The notes below the pieces were generated by a model that saw nothing but the letters and a program-made list of their open reading frames with translations, did no database searches and was not told the DNA's origin. From positions 61,217,272 to 61,281,271 of the forward strand of contig OY744525.1 of NCBI GenBank assembly GCA_963556195.1: 64,000 nt of DNA, in the 5' to 3' direction. Made by a program: the position numbers and the translations under genes. The number at the start of each line of letters is the position of its first letter. Within the stretch, counting starts at the first letter, position 1. This document shows positions 1 through 10,559 of this stretch, in pieces. The stretch is from Sepiola atlantica (Eukaryota > Mollusca > Cephalopoda > Sepiida > Sepiolidae).

Positions 1-944
1 AACATACAAATTAATGCTGATCCATCACAACACAACCAGGTTAGTTGGAGGTTATGTCTTAAACTTCAGTTTATTTATATTTGTGAATATCTGTTGTAAA
101 ACTCTGATTTAATAATTGTAAACTTCATGTACACTCTTAACCATTCTCAACAGAAAAAAATAATAATTAAGAATTAAAAAAAAAATCTAAACCTATTCTT
201 ATGATTCATCTCAAAACATTATTATACATACGTACTTATATGTATATTTTATGCATAAAAGGATAGATTACTTAAGAACAAAAAGGGAGATTACTTTATT
301 TTTTCTTTATGTAAAGGTACTTTAGTAAATAGAATCTTTGGTTTTGTGGAATGGAAAAGATCAAATAATCCCCAAAATGCCAGGGTCAGTAGCTTTCAGT
401 GTTCAAAAAGAAAAAAAAATCTCAGAGGAATGCAAAGGGGGCATTGCTTAGTGCAAATAACAAAGAAAGGTATACACAGTGACTTGCAATTTGTTCAAGA
501 ATAACCTATGGCGGCCATATTGTTTTCTTTTTAATTCTGTTTTTCCATAATAGTCCCCATTTTTGAAAATTCGCTTCTTTATTCTTTTCCTTATTCCATT
601 TATGTATTTCTCGTAGGATTTATTTTTAGTAATCTTGTCTTTTCAAGAGTTTTTTAGTAATATTTTTGTCTTATCCAAAGAAATTAAATAAATCAAAACG
701 GTGCTTATCTATATAGTCAACTGGGTAAAGGCTCTCGAAATGTTAATCTATTAAAGTCAACGTTGTATCCATCTCCTTGCTTTTACTTTTATATTTTCTT
801 CTTTTTAACATTGATACAGAATTGTTATATACATCCATTATTAAAAAAGAAATTGACGATATATATATGTATATATTATTTTATTACTACTTCATGTATA
901 TACACATATAATATTATAATGTAATATATTATGTATATATTTTT
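1..944. other. AT-rich intergenic sequence, nothing recognised
   Basis: No open reading frame of substance, no RNA gene and no recognisable transposon was seen here. Short AT-rich microsatellite-like tracts occur around 860-940, just before the hammerhead-bearing repeat. Confidence 0.5.
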
Positions 945-1125
945 TCAGTATTTACTTCAACACAATACGTGAGTAGAGTTTAGTAGTAGTATCAAAATAT
1001 ATTCATAGCAAGTAAGCTACACTGAAACGTTCATGTTTCATTCCCGAAAGAAATCATCAGGCTAATTGCAATCGTTTCTGCTTAGCTTACTTGCCATAAA
1101 TAGATTTTCATACTACTACTGCTAC
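945..1125 (-). mobile_element. Penelope-like terminal repeat, fold-back copy
   Basis: On the minus strand this carries a hammerhead followed by sequence starting GCTTACTTGC. On the plus strand from about 1085 the same GCTTACTTGCC start occurs again, so the segment is an inverted pair. The segment 945-1000 is the reverse complement of sequence at 28245-28300, beside the Penelope-like element. The two are therefore one family. The inverted copy begins at about the predicted ribozyme cleavage point. Confidence 0.6.
1008..1069 (-). ncRNA. Hammerhead ribozyme candidate (type I) with extended stem III
   Basis: The core CTGATGA is the complement of 1054-1060 and GAAA the complement of 1036-1039. 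Stem II is TTTC/GGAA. Stem III is seven base pairs with one bulged G (ACA plus TGAA against TTCA plus TGT). The cleavage base is A, predicted cut between 1018 and 1017. Stem I is AGC/GCT, then an internal loop, then GCAA/TTGC. All core positions are present. The family self-cleaves RNA and is known from Penelope-like pseudo-LTRs. Activity is inferred. Confidence 0.72.
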
Positions 1126-1139
1126 ATATATATACTAGC

Positions 1140-1170
1140 TAACCCAACCCGGTATTGCCCAGGATTATTT
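1140..1170 (+). repeat. Short interspersed motif 'actagctaacccaacccggt...'
   Basis: An ACTAGCTxxCCC...GTTGCC-type start also occurs near 21358, 41459, 54611 and 59883. It resembles terminal sequences of interspersed repeats common in invertebrate genomes. I cannot assign the family. Confidence 0.35.
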
Positions 1171-1449
1171 ATACGTGCATATTTGTTTTGTATTAATTTT
1201 TTAAATTCTGTCTGGTTTTTTGGGGTTTTTTTTTTAAATAATGTAATACTGGGGTAAACAATATTTTCCCCATCTTTGATTCTGCAAAGTTTTGTAAAGT
1301 ATGCAAATAATGAGTTTTCTTTGTCATTTCATTCTTGGTATGTGATTTATACATGAGTACATAAAAACAGTATTGCTTTAAAAAAACATTTTCGGGGATG
1401 AAATCAAACAAATAATCCCTCAATCCCATATGATGGATCCCTACAAATA

Positions 1450-2170
1450 GGATTTTGAAGTTTAATGATTATTCACAGGCTCATGCAGAAGAGCTTCTTC
1501 TTGGGAAGAGCTACGAAAAGTTTAATAATAATAATAATAATAATAAAACGAATTTTAATGGGTAAACAATTTATTGGAGTAAACAATAAAAGCTATAAAA
1601 TATAAATATCTCATGTATATATGAATATGTTTGTGTGTGTGTGTGTGTAACTAGAAAAACTATGTCCCGTCGAGTCACCCACTGAGCTCAGGTAAGATTG
1701 TTTGAATCAAGAAAAGGTGAGTTCGAAAAGCCAGTTAAAATTTTTAAATAAGACAAAATTCAAAATTAGTCTCTTTCTGCTCTCCCTCCCTCTAGCTACG
1801 AGTTTAATAGTATTAATACTCGTGGTGATATTTACTTTTGTTTATAATGGACTATATCAAGCTCGAGTTTTATAGTTTGTTTATTAACAGTCTAAGGTAA
1901 TAAAACTGAGGGAGAGAGAGTGTGTGTGATAGACATCATATAGAATAAGAGCGGAAGTTTAAACAACATAGAATGAGTGAGTATAATAGACGGAAACTTC
2001 ATGAGTTAATTCCAAATTACGGCCCATTAAAACAATTACAATGGATTTTTTTTCAAACATCACTCAATCTTAAAACTAAAGAATATTTAGCATGTATTTC
2101 GTGTGATTAAACTATATAGGAAAAAAGCCTTAAGGTAAACAAACATTGATGAACTCAGTTTTAGTATAAT
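1450..2170. other. AT-rich intergenic sequence with small microsatellites
   Basis: Contains an imperfect (AAT)n tract near 1525 and a (GT)n tract near 1633. No gene was recognised. Confidence 0.45.
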
Positions 2171-2171
2171 A

Positions 2172-2172
2172 G

Positions 2173-2214
<42 letters not shown>
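2172..2214. repeat. (TA)n followed by (GA)n microsatellite
   Basis: A pure TA run passes directly into a GA run. The following sequence is a SINE-like fragment. Confidence 0.9.
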
Positions 2215-2224
2215 AATATGTATA

Positions 2225-2580
2225 TTTTCGAATCTCAGCTTCAACTACTTGCTATGTCTAGCCACACTAAAGAGCCATGATATGGCAACACTTCTGTTTG
2301 TGGATGACTAGTTCAATCCACGTGTGGGAAGAAGTAGTCTGATAAGGGCGGTAATGATTGCCACTTAGCATTAGACATTGCTCTTCATAAATAAATTTGA
2401 GCTCTCTCGGTAGCCATCATAATTTTTCCTTACTTTTGTGGCCGAAGAGATAGTATACAGATAACTGCTTGAACAGCAGTCAGAGATATTGAGTTTCAAA
2501 TCTCAGCTTGAAACACTACTGGCCATGTTAAGCCATACTGAAGAGTCGAGATGCAGTGAAACAGCTGTCTTTTGATAACT
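2225..2580 (+). repeat. SINE-like repeat, two adjacent related copies
   Basis: Two related segments (about 2225-2320 and 2440-2580) share a B-box-like GAGTTTCAAATCTCAGC, an 'actactggccatgt..agccatactgaagag' region and a 'tttt/gtggatgact' end. Related copies are at 21180-21250 and 38095-38205. The B-box-like element suggests a tRNA-derived SINE, but a full tRNA fold could not be drawn. Confidence 0.5.
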
Positions 2581-2763
2581 ATATATATACATACTTACAA
2601 AAAAAAACACTCCATTGGCCAATCGATAGATCTCGACAATGAAAATGAAAAAAGAAAAAAAATGACTGTAAACACTGAAGACATTTCTGTCGAAATATTT
2701 GATTTAAATAAAAAAAATAATAAATGTTTAATTTTATGTAAAACAATCTCGCATCGCTTATCT

Positions 2764-2831
2764 GTTAGAATCCGATCTTAACCTTAGATCATATTTGGAA
2801 ATATGATCTAAGGTTAAGATCGGATTCTAAC
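2764..2831. repeat. Perfect 68-bp palindrome
   Basis: Two 33-bp arms are exact reverse complements around a GG centre. The right arm is also the start of an interspersed repeat seen again at 44740-44880. The palindrome is thus an element end joined to an inverted copy of itself. Confidence 0.9.
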
Positions 2832-3021
2832 TTTGCCTGATGAGATCTCAGTTTATAATAGCTGTTGATCGATAACATCAACATGCCAGTGTTGCAGATT
2901 TTGTACATGTCTGTGTAAATTAAAATAATCATATATAAAAGCTCTATTTGATATTGAGCACTTTTTATAAACCCGGTTGAAATTCTTTGGATTACTACAT
3001 TGTGGATGTTTTACCTGGATT

Positions 3022-3036
<15 letters not shown>
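2770..3036 (+). repeat. Interspersed repeat ending in (TA)n, copy 1
   Basis: Matches 44555-44880, there in two differently oriented blocks, and 15590-15668. The shared 3' block reads 'gatattgagcacttttt...aacccggttgaaattctttggatta' and runs into a (TAT)n/(TA)n tail. Three copies in one window show an abundant family. No protein was seen. Confidence 0.65.
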
Positions 3037-3053
<17 letters not shown>

Positions 3054-3059
3054 TATATA
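3036..3059. repeat. (TA)n microsatellite
   Basis: Pure TA run at the 3' edge of the preceding repeat, as at the other copies of the family. Confidence 0.9.
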
Positions 3060-3412
3060 GGATCAGATAGGTCAAATGCACAGATTTAGGTAGTATACAA
3101 ATGAACAAATATTAACCCCAGCTTAAAAATATAAGTGCGGTTAAGTCAAATTTAGAACATAATATACTCAGAAATATTGCATGTATTTTTGTTTGCATGT
3201 GTTTCTTTTTTCCAATTAACTATATACTTGAGGATGAATAATGTTGATGTATTTGTTCGACTTCCATTTGTGATGTTTGGAATCGGTGCAGATGAAGAGA
3301 CAACATGGAATCAATAAAAATTCTTTCATCTTAAAAACGATTGTACGTCCAAAATATTGTTGATGTTGAATTCCTGGAACTAATATAAATAATATGTTAA
3401 ATTTATTTATTT

Positions 3413-3415
<3 letters not shown>

Positions 3416-3443
<28 letters not shown>
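3416..3443. repeat. (TA)n microsatellite
   Basis: Pure TA run marking the outer edge of the fold-back element that follows. Confidence 0.9.
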
Positions 3444-3447
<4 letters not shown>

Positions 3448-3892
3448 GATTTTTCACATAGAAAAAAGATTATTCAGTGAAGACTGGGATTAGGCCAATA
3501 AAAACAAGCTCGATGATACTCGATTACAGGGTACAGAGCATTTATATGTGATTTTTTGAAGGCTTACCAAAGCATTCCGTTCAGGAGCCCAATCATCACC
3601 ACAAAAGACTTTTTCATTCAAAGATTATTTATTTATCATTTTCAAATCAAAGAGTTTTTACCTACACATGTTTCACTACCAAGCAGGTCTTTGCTTGGCA
3701 GATCATCAGGGAAATTAAGTACCTGGAATAAGATTTACAACAACCGGCAATACACAGTGTGGTGTTGCTTTAATTGAGGTCACTTAAGAAGGGAAGAAAA
3801 AAAAAATGTAATCTTTTTTTATCTTTTTATTTTTTTCTTCCCTTCTTAAGTGACCTCAATTAAAGCAACACCACATTGTGTATTGCCGGTTG

Positions 3893-3895
<3 letters not shown>
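3444..3895 (-). mobile_element. Fold-back, hammerhead-bearing terminal repeat between (TA)n tracts
   Basis: The reverse complement of 3444-3780 is repeated at about 8585-8935, showing a dispersed family. The inner end is doubled back: about 3738-3800 is inverted at 3832-3895 (AACAACCGGCAA arm). Both outer edges are (TA)n. A hammerhead core lies on the minus strand. The architecture fits Penelope-like pseudo-LTRs with snap-back ends; no protein is encoded. Confidence 0.65.
3655..3716 (-). ncRNA. Hammerhead ribozyme candidate
   Basis: CTGATGA is the complement of 3703-3709 and GAAA of 3671-3674. Stem II is long: TGCCAAGCA pairs with TGCTTGGTA (nine pairs, one G-U). Stem III is ACAT/GTGT without a loop, followed by A as the cleavage base (cut near 3662/3663). 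Stem I is weak (CC/GG plus AT pairs), so I am less sure that it folds as a monomer. Confidence 0.6.

Positions 3896-3927
<32 letters not shown>
3895..3927. repeat. (TA)n microsatellite
   Basis: Pure TA tract between two hammerhead-bearing repeats. Confidence 0.9.
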
Positions 3928-3930
<3 letters not shown>

Positions 3931-4042
3931 TTGTGACACTTATGTAAAATAGATACTATCAAATTCATATGACGTATTAATTTAAGAAACCATTACAACG
4001 TGAATAAATTAAAATGAATATCATAACATTTGTAGGCTTTTA

Positions 4043-4086
4043 ACATATCTGAAGAAGGTATAAATTTTATCGAAACGTCATACAAA
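4043..4086 (+). ncRNA. Hammerhead ribozyme candidate (weak stem I)
   Basis: CTGAAGA at 4049-4055 (core position 7 may be any base), a hairpin GGTA/TATC, GAAA at 4072-4075, then CGTC. Cleavage is predicted after C4079. Stem III is reduced to AC/GT with no loop, which would favour pairing between two molecules. Stem I is only ATA/TAT plus mismatches. Confidence 0.5.
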
Positions 4087-4149
4087 TACTTTTAGACATT
4101 TCCCCCTCCCCGTTTTTTCTGCAAATATAACCACATTTATAAATATATA

Positions 4150-5306
4150 CAGGGTGTTTGGAAAATCTTTGGCTAAACTTCGGGATGATGTTCTATATGT
4201 GTAAATAATGAGAAAAGTTTCCCAAAAACATAAGCCCGGAAATGCTTAGTTTTCGAATTATAGGAGATTGAAACAAATACTGATCAACATTCTTTATTGT
4301 AAACATCTAACACATACAATGTGTTGTATAGTGCAATGTTATTTCTACATATTTAATAGATAAACACGATTCCTGTTTATGAAAAAATGACACCAGACAA
4401 TTATTAAAGCCGTGAGGCTCAGAAGAAAGATCTGAGCCTCAGAATTAACAAGGGCTCCTTTGATAACTGACACTAATGTCAAATATTGGCCTTCTTATTT
4501 CAGGTTACAAAATACAGCAGACCAATTACAGGTAAACAAGCCGTGCGTGTGTGCGTGGTCCCCCTCTTCATGTGACTCGATGTGGCGAGTGTAAAATGCA
4601 ATAAATTTGGGCAATTTGGGGCATTATTGACCCCACTTCGACCCCCTGCGGACGCGAACCAGAATTTTTCTGAGATCAAGGATGCTTATTTTATATCCTG
4701 AACAATTGCCTCTACATTTTGGCCAAGTTTCAGAAAAATTGAATTGATGGATCAAACATTATGGGAGAAACGGGACATTTTTTGCCATTTTGAGGGCTTT
4801 TGACCCCCGGGGGGCGCGAACCAGACTTTTTCCAAGGTCAACGACACTTATTTTCGATTAGGAACAATTGCCTCCACATTTTGGCCAAGTTTCAGAGAAA
4901 TTGAATGGATGGATGGAAAGTTATGGGGTAAAAAAATGTCATTTTTTGCCATTTCGAGGCCTTTTGACCCCCTAGGGGGCTGACCAGATTTTTTTTCAAA
5001 AATCGGAGAATGTCACTTTCTAACCTGACAAAAGTTACAACTTCATGCAAAATTTCAGAGAAATTCAATGGATGGTTGCAGAGAAAAATCCGGACAGACG
5101 GACATGCCTCAAAACATAAGTCCCCCGATTTTATAAATCAGGGGAGCAAAAAATATAATAAGCACAAACCAAAGAAGAAATAGGGCACAAAGGGCATTAA
5201 ACTAGAAACAAAATTCTAGTACAAAAGCAACCATCACACAAAGGAACTCTTTTACACATATAGAACATAATCCCGAAGTTATGCCATCGAGTTTCCAAAC
5301 ACTCTG
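4150..5306. mobile_element. Tc1/mariner-type non-autonomous element with TA duplication
   Basis: Ends are imperfect inverted repeats of about 56 bp, CAGGGTGTTTGGAAA on the left and the reverse complement of ...TTTCCAAACACTCTG on the right. Both are flanked by TA, the target duplication of the Tc1/mariner superfamily. No transposase frame is visible. A separate 620-bp repeat lies inside. Confidence 0.7.
4531..5153 (+). repeat. 620-bp interspersed repeat with terminal hairpin, copy 1
   Basis: Nearly the same sequence stands alone at 43619-44248. It holds three degenerate internal repeats of about 120 bp (each starting 'gaccccctgggggcgcgaacc' and ending 'aaattgaatggatgg'). It then has an ACGG-type tract and a final hairpin around CCCCCGATTTTATAAATC. 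Such hairpin-plus-ACGG ends occur in invertebrate non-autonomous elements. The family is not identified. Confidence 0.65.
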
Positions 5307-5319
5307 TACGCACACATAT

Positions 5320-7085
5320 TAAAACGCATTTATTAGTACTTGTAGTCTTTTGATTGTTTACTTGATATCAGGTTTAAAGCAATTATTAAAAAGTTCCTAA
5401 ATAACTGGATTCTACATACTCTCAATCCAATCGTGATTATGCTGATACGTATGTGTGTGTGTGTTTGTGATCATATAGATCTGCTTATTACTCAGGAATA
5501 AGAGATTCGGAATCAGCAGAAAAAGTAGATGAAGTCAAGATACATTCTGCCCTACCAAATTGATCTTTGTTCGATGTTCAATTTTCAGATGAGAACAATT
5601 TTATCTCAGAATTTACCCACCCTCCTCTAGTTATAAATTAAATTATCGAAAACTGTTATGTTTTGTTTACCTTAAAGTTAAACACACTACGATAAATCGA
5701 TGTTGTATGAAAGACATAATTCAAATCAATGATTAATTTTTATTATGTGATGTCATCCACTGTGCACGGATACAAACAAGCAAGATCTACAGAGTTGATG
5801 TGTAAGCTCTATTTAATGCTAACTATTGAGCTTGTTTTTTTGTTTTTTTAAATTCGATCCCTTCAGGAATCATTTTGCTCTATATAAATTTAATTTATAT
5901 TGATATAATCTCTTAAATATATAAATAGATGTATTAAATATGATCGATAACTTGGTTTTCAGCTATCACTGGTTCAGATGGGAGTGAGAGGATAACACGA
6001 ATACATAATGTAAATAAAGATAAAAGGAAAAGATTAGTAGTAGTAGTAGTAGTAATAGTAGCAACATAATGTTACATAACGAGGGCCGTGTTTGCATAGA
6101 AAAGTTTGAGTGACACCTTAAAGGTCAGAGGTGACCCCAGAACGGAAGTCGATAAAACTATATGACTTCCTGTTGAGGACTTTTTGTCTCTTTGGCTGGT
6201 GAGATTTTAAACAGAAAAGACGTGTCTGGGTGCTGTATTCAATGGGGGGCAGCACGCACATTATGGCCGGGTTAGCAAGATGAATTATCCATCTATCTGT
6301 CTTTCTCTCTCTATTATACATATACAAGTAACATGTCTCTCTGATGTTTTTCTGTGACTGTCTGTATATTTTAATACATTTTTTTTAATAAAAATCCGTG
6401 TGTGTTTATCAGCAGACGAAAAGAACCTGGGTTCATGACGACGACTACACGGGTGGATAACGGTTTATACAGCCATCGGTAAGAAAAAGTGTATCAATAA
6501 GAGCAAGACAGGATGATATAAATAAATGTCTGTTAACATTGTGAAAAATATACATTTCTAAAATGATATCGAATGAAAATTCGCCATAATTGCCTGTCAC
6601 GTTTTGCTTGTACATTTACACCTAATTATACAAAAAAAAGGGCTCAGAAACAGATGAGAGTGAAATATTATTAGATTGAATTATTGTATTTTTGTCCTAT
6701 GAAGTGTTTAGATTTCATTTTTTTTTTTTTTTTTTTGGCAGGCAGGCAGGGACAAATTTTCTAAATTGCTTATATTAGAGAGTAAGTACTCAAGTTTAGA
6801 GTCGTAACGTTTGTAAGTCGAATGGAAATGGAGTAAACAATAGTTGCCGCCCCCCCCCTCCTTGAAAGCAAGTCTTCATAAATAATATATAGTATAGGTT
6901 AGTAGGTATGGTTCAATATGACATATTATCTCAATTTTTTATTAAGAGTTTAATCGGATATTGTTTTGTTTTTCGTGTGTACAAGGGAAAAGAAAAAAAG
7001 ACAATATCAATCTTAAGTCACTTTAGAATACCCATCTCAGGACCAGTTCATAAAAAAGAGGCACTTGGAAGCTTTTAATAATTGT
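5320..7085. other. AT-rich intergenic sequence, nothing recognised
   Basis: Contains a (GT)n tract near 5452, a (TAG)n tract near 6035, a poly-T run near 6718 and a poly-C run near 6850. No gene or RNA was recognised. Confidence 0.45.
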
Positions 7086-7090
7086 AGGAG

Positions 7091-7334
7091 ACCAAAACTC
7101 AGAATACCTAAAAGCTACCAAAACTCAGAATACCTAAAAGCTACCAAAACTCAGAATACCTAAAAGCTACCAAAACTCAGAATACCTAAAAGCTACCAAA
7201 ACTCAGAATACCTAAAAGCTACCAAAACTCAGAATACCTAAAAGCTACTAAAACTCAGAATACCTAAAAGCTACCAAAACTCAGAATACCTAAAAGCTAC
7301 CAAAACTCAGAATACCTAAAAGCTACCAAAAATG
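7091..7334. repeat. 26-bp minisatellite, nine and a part copies
   Basis: The unit ACCAAAACTCAGAATACCTA plus AAAGCT repeats at exact 26-bp spacing from 7091. The copies are almost identical (one C-to-T change in the seventh), so the array is probably recent. Confidence 0.97.
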
Positions 7335-8095
7335 GTTTCTTAAAATAAGAAAATGTGTGAAAATTTAGATGTCCTGCATCTGTTTGCAGCCTGGCACTCC
7401 TACCAAAACCGGACCCTCAAGCGACCAAATCTACCGAGGCGTCCCTCCAACCTCAGAGACGTCCATGTTCTACTAGGAATATTAGAGAAGTAAACCGTCA
7501 CGATACTCCTTGTCGACCCTTTCTGTGACGCCAGTAGGTGAGGCAACCCTCTTTTATTACCCGTACTCTACACATTTAAACCCTGTGTTTGTCATCTTTC
7601 TTTACCATTACCGTATTATATCTCGAAATAGTTGCAAGACAAATTACCATTATCGGTACCTGCAACAGAAATTACACAACTAAAGTTATGGGCCTAAAAA
7701 AAAGGTTTAATTTTCCGGAGTTAAGCTCCTATTTGGGCCTCTTAGAACGAAATTTTCCTATTTTTAAGAATCGATATCATTATGATTGCGTTAGTTATAG
7801 CATAGATCTCATTAAAATCTTAGATTATCACATTCAGCTTTATCCTTCGTAAGTGTTGACTGAAAAGTTTTTAAAAAATCAGTGTTGGAGGTGAGAGTTC
7901 AACTATCTCAAAGATTCTTTAAAAGGTCACACCCCAAAATACTTCAATATAATCAAACCTATCATGCTATAGCTAAAACTGAGAAAATATAGCTTACACC
8001 ACTAAAGTTATGGGTTTAGAAATGTTTTACTTTTATCAAGTTTAGATGCTCAAACTAAGGTCTTAAAAGCATGAAAAATATGAAAGTTAGCTTCA
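7335..8095. other. Unrecognised sequence with an 87-codon open frame
   Basis: A frame at 7589-7852 (+) encodes 87 residues with no motif I know. The composition is a little less AT-rich than its surroundings. I do not call it a gene. Confidence 0.3.
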
Positions 8096-8097
8096 CT

Positions 8098-8120
8098 TAT
8101 ATATATATATATATATATAT
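8098..8120. repeat. (TA)n microsatellite
   Basis: Pure TA run. Confidence 0.9.
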
Positions 8121-8324
8121 TAAAACTCTGCTAATGTTGCTTGCTTGTTTTCACATTGAATGTACTAGATGGTCAGAGGAATATAAAATGAGATAAGAAG
8201 TGGTAGACAGAGGGATAGTGGTAGGTGATTGGTTAGAGGAGAGAAAGAAAGAGTTTAAGGTGCGATGCCTTCTTAGGAAGAGTTTTATAATAATTGAATA
8301 AGTTACATGTTCTTAATTACAATA

Positions 8325-8485
8325 CCAATGGTTTCACTCTTTGAGCGATAGCCAGGCGATCCAAGCACGTTTCTGTAGATGCTTTGTATACTTTCGGTCT
8401 TACATAACCATTCTAAACAGTTATGTAAAACTGAAAGTACACAAAGCACCTATTTTGGCGATAGCTCAAGGCATGAAACCACGAG
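8325..8485. repeat. Imperfect fold-back repeat
   Basis: The left half, 'gagcgatagcc...gctttgta.actttcggtcttacataac', recurs inverted as 'gttatgtaaaactgaaagta.acaaagc...gcgatagctc'. The arms are about 70 bp with a short loop near 8412. No ribozyme core was found. Confidence 0.6.
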
Positions 8486-8584
8486 TCATGACCGATTAAA
8501 AAAAAAACATATAATTTATTCAATTATATATATATATTTTTGTTAATTTTATTATTTTTTTATTTTATTATTATTTTTTCTTCC

Positions 8585-8929
8585 CTTCTTAAGTGACCTC
8601 AATTAAAGCAACACCACATTGTGTATTGCCGGTTGTTGTAATTCTTATTCCAGGTACTTAATTTCCCTGATGATCTGCCAAGCAAGGACCTGGTTGGTAG
8701 TGAAACACGTGTAGGTAAAAAAATCTTTAATTTGAAAATGATAAATAAATAATCTTTGAATGAAAAAGTCTTTTGTGGTGTTGCTTGGGCTCTTGAACGG
8801 AATGCTTTGGTAAGCCTTCAAAAAATCACATATAAATGCTCTGTACCCTGTAATCGAGTATCATCGAGCTTGTTTTTATTGGCCTAATCCCGGTCTTCAC
8901 TGAATAATCGTTTTTCTAAGTGAAAAATC

Positions 8930-8935
<6 letters not shown>
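8585..8935 (+). mobile_element. Second copy of the 3.4-3.9 kb hammerhead repeat
   Basis: Reverse complement of 3444-3780 with scattered substitutions. It ends at a (TA)n tract (8933-8961) like the first copy. Confidence 0.75.
8660..8720 (+). ncRNA. Hammerhead ribozyme candidate
   Basis: CTGATGA at 8667-8673, a stem II hairpin (one mismatch relative to the 3.7 kb copy) and GAAA at 8702-8705. The stem III palindrome ACACGTGT is followed by A, so cleavage is predicted after 8713. Stem I is CC/GG plus AT pairs. The core is intact. Confidence 0.6.

Positions 8936-8961
<26 letters not shown>
8933..8961. repeat. (TA)n microsatellite
   Basis: Pure TA tract separating two repeat families. Confidence 0.9.
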
Positions 8962-8964
<3 letters not shown>

Positions 8965-9150
8965 TATCTGAGCGGATTTTCAAAGTCAGACCTAAATAGC
9001 ATTTAAGCTGACAAATTAAATTTTGCTTCTGACCAGCTAATTTTCATTTGTTAATATTGTACCGTGTTATTGGCAATATAATAACATACTTCGCTAGAAT
9101 TTATCTCAAACATCACTTAGTCTGACCCAGACGACTGCTAATATGAAACA
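8962..9150 (+). repeat. Interspersed repeat, copy 1 of 3
   Basis: Shares 'cggatttt.aaagt...atagcatttaagctgacaaat' and 'tcattttcatttgtta.tattg.accgtgttattgg' with 16457-16620 (+) and 21540-21715 (-). Each lies near a TA tract. Family not identified. Confidence 0.6.
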
Positions 9151-9317
9151 TCTTTAAATATTCACCTAAAAATCAACATCAGAAACTCGGACAACTCATT
9201 TTAAATTGAAGAATATAATAGGAGCTCTCTACCTTAACATTTAAAATATCTAATAAAATAAAACTAAAAAAACTAATATGACATCACTGCATCCCGGACA
9301 ACGTTGGGTAGGTACAG

Positions 9318-9321
<4 letters not shown>

Positions 9322-9367
<46 letters not shown>

Positions 9368-9370
9368 TAA
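9322..9370. repeat. (TA)n then poly-T
   Basis: Simple repeats only. Confidence 0.9.
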
Positions 9371-9779
9371 TTAGATTATCCTTTGGCTGTTTAAAAGGTT
9401 AGCTTTCCTCATAATCTTTGACCCATTCTGTGCAAATTACCAAATCTTCGTATTAGTTAATATTATCGTTGAATATTTATTGAACTGGCCTTTTTATCTG
9501 CGCTTTTCCGCCTTTCAGATGTTCGCTTATCTAATATAATACATTTGCATATTTACGTTCTGTGTATGAGCGGGCGGGGTAGGGAGTGGGGGGGGGGGCA
9601 AAATGATTTGCATAAATCAATAGATATAGAAATTAATATATCCATTTATTTTCTTGCCAAATTGTGTAAACATTCTTACCAAAAAAAAAAAAGATCAAAC
9701 ATTTTTTTTCCTTTTCATTGAAAATCTCAAACATTTATTGGACTTTTTATTTTTTTTTAGATACATCTTTTTATTTGTG

Positions 9780-10545
9780 TGAGAGGCTCTGTCGGTCAAA
9801 CTTCAGTTTTGAAATAGAATTTTTATTACAAAACGATTAAATGGACGCATTTTATTTTAGATAATTCAAAGAATCTCTACGGTCTGCCACGCTTAATTTA
9901 GCAATAGCATTTTCTTTGGTCTGTCACATTTAAGTTTGAAATAGCATTTTTCTTCGCTAAACGCACAGACTGAATGGACACAGCTTATTTTAGATGCGCC
10001 CACTAATCTCTAAAAGATTTTCTCTATGTTGGTCAGTCCGTCACGCTTAAGTTTAAAGTAGAAGTCTTTTTTCACTAAATGTGTGGGTTAAGTCCAAGAA
10101 TTTCTATACAATGTTTTCTCTTAATAGATATGTGGTCTGTCATATTGAAGTTTGAAATAACATTTTCGTTGCTCCATCAAGATTAAAATTTAAAATAAGA
10201 ATGACAGATGACCGAAAATTTTATTTTAAACTTAAGCATAACAGACCAACGAAAATGATATTTCAAAGTTAAATATGACAGACGGACAAAAATGTTATTT
10301 CAAACTTGAGCATGACAGACCAACGATGTTATTTTAAACCTAAATGACGAAAATGTTAAGCTTTCATTGGTCTTTCATGTTCAAATTTGAAATAACTATT
10401 TGCGTTTGTCTGTTATGCTCAAGTTTGAAATAACTATTTGCGTTTGTCTGTTATGCTCACATTTGAAATAAGATGTTCGTCTGTGATGCTCGAGTTTAAA
10501 ATAACATTTTCGTTTGTCCGTCATATTTAAGTTTGAAATAGCATT
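9780..10545. repeat. Degenerate minisatellite present in both orientations
   Basis: A unit of about 40-70 bp ('ggtctgtcacgcttaagtttgaaatagcattttc...') repeats in plus orientation at about 9790-10190. It is inverted at about 10195-10365 and returns to plus orientation at 10370-10540. Short frames here are repeat translations. Confidence 0.75.
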
Positions 10546-10559
10546 TTCATTGATAAACG

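Noticed and set aside
7091..7334. CRISPR array
   Set aside because: The 26-bp units are contiguous with no unique spacers, and the context is eukaryotic; it is a minisatellite.
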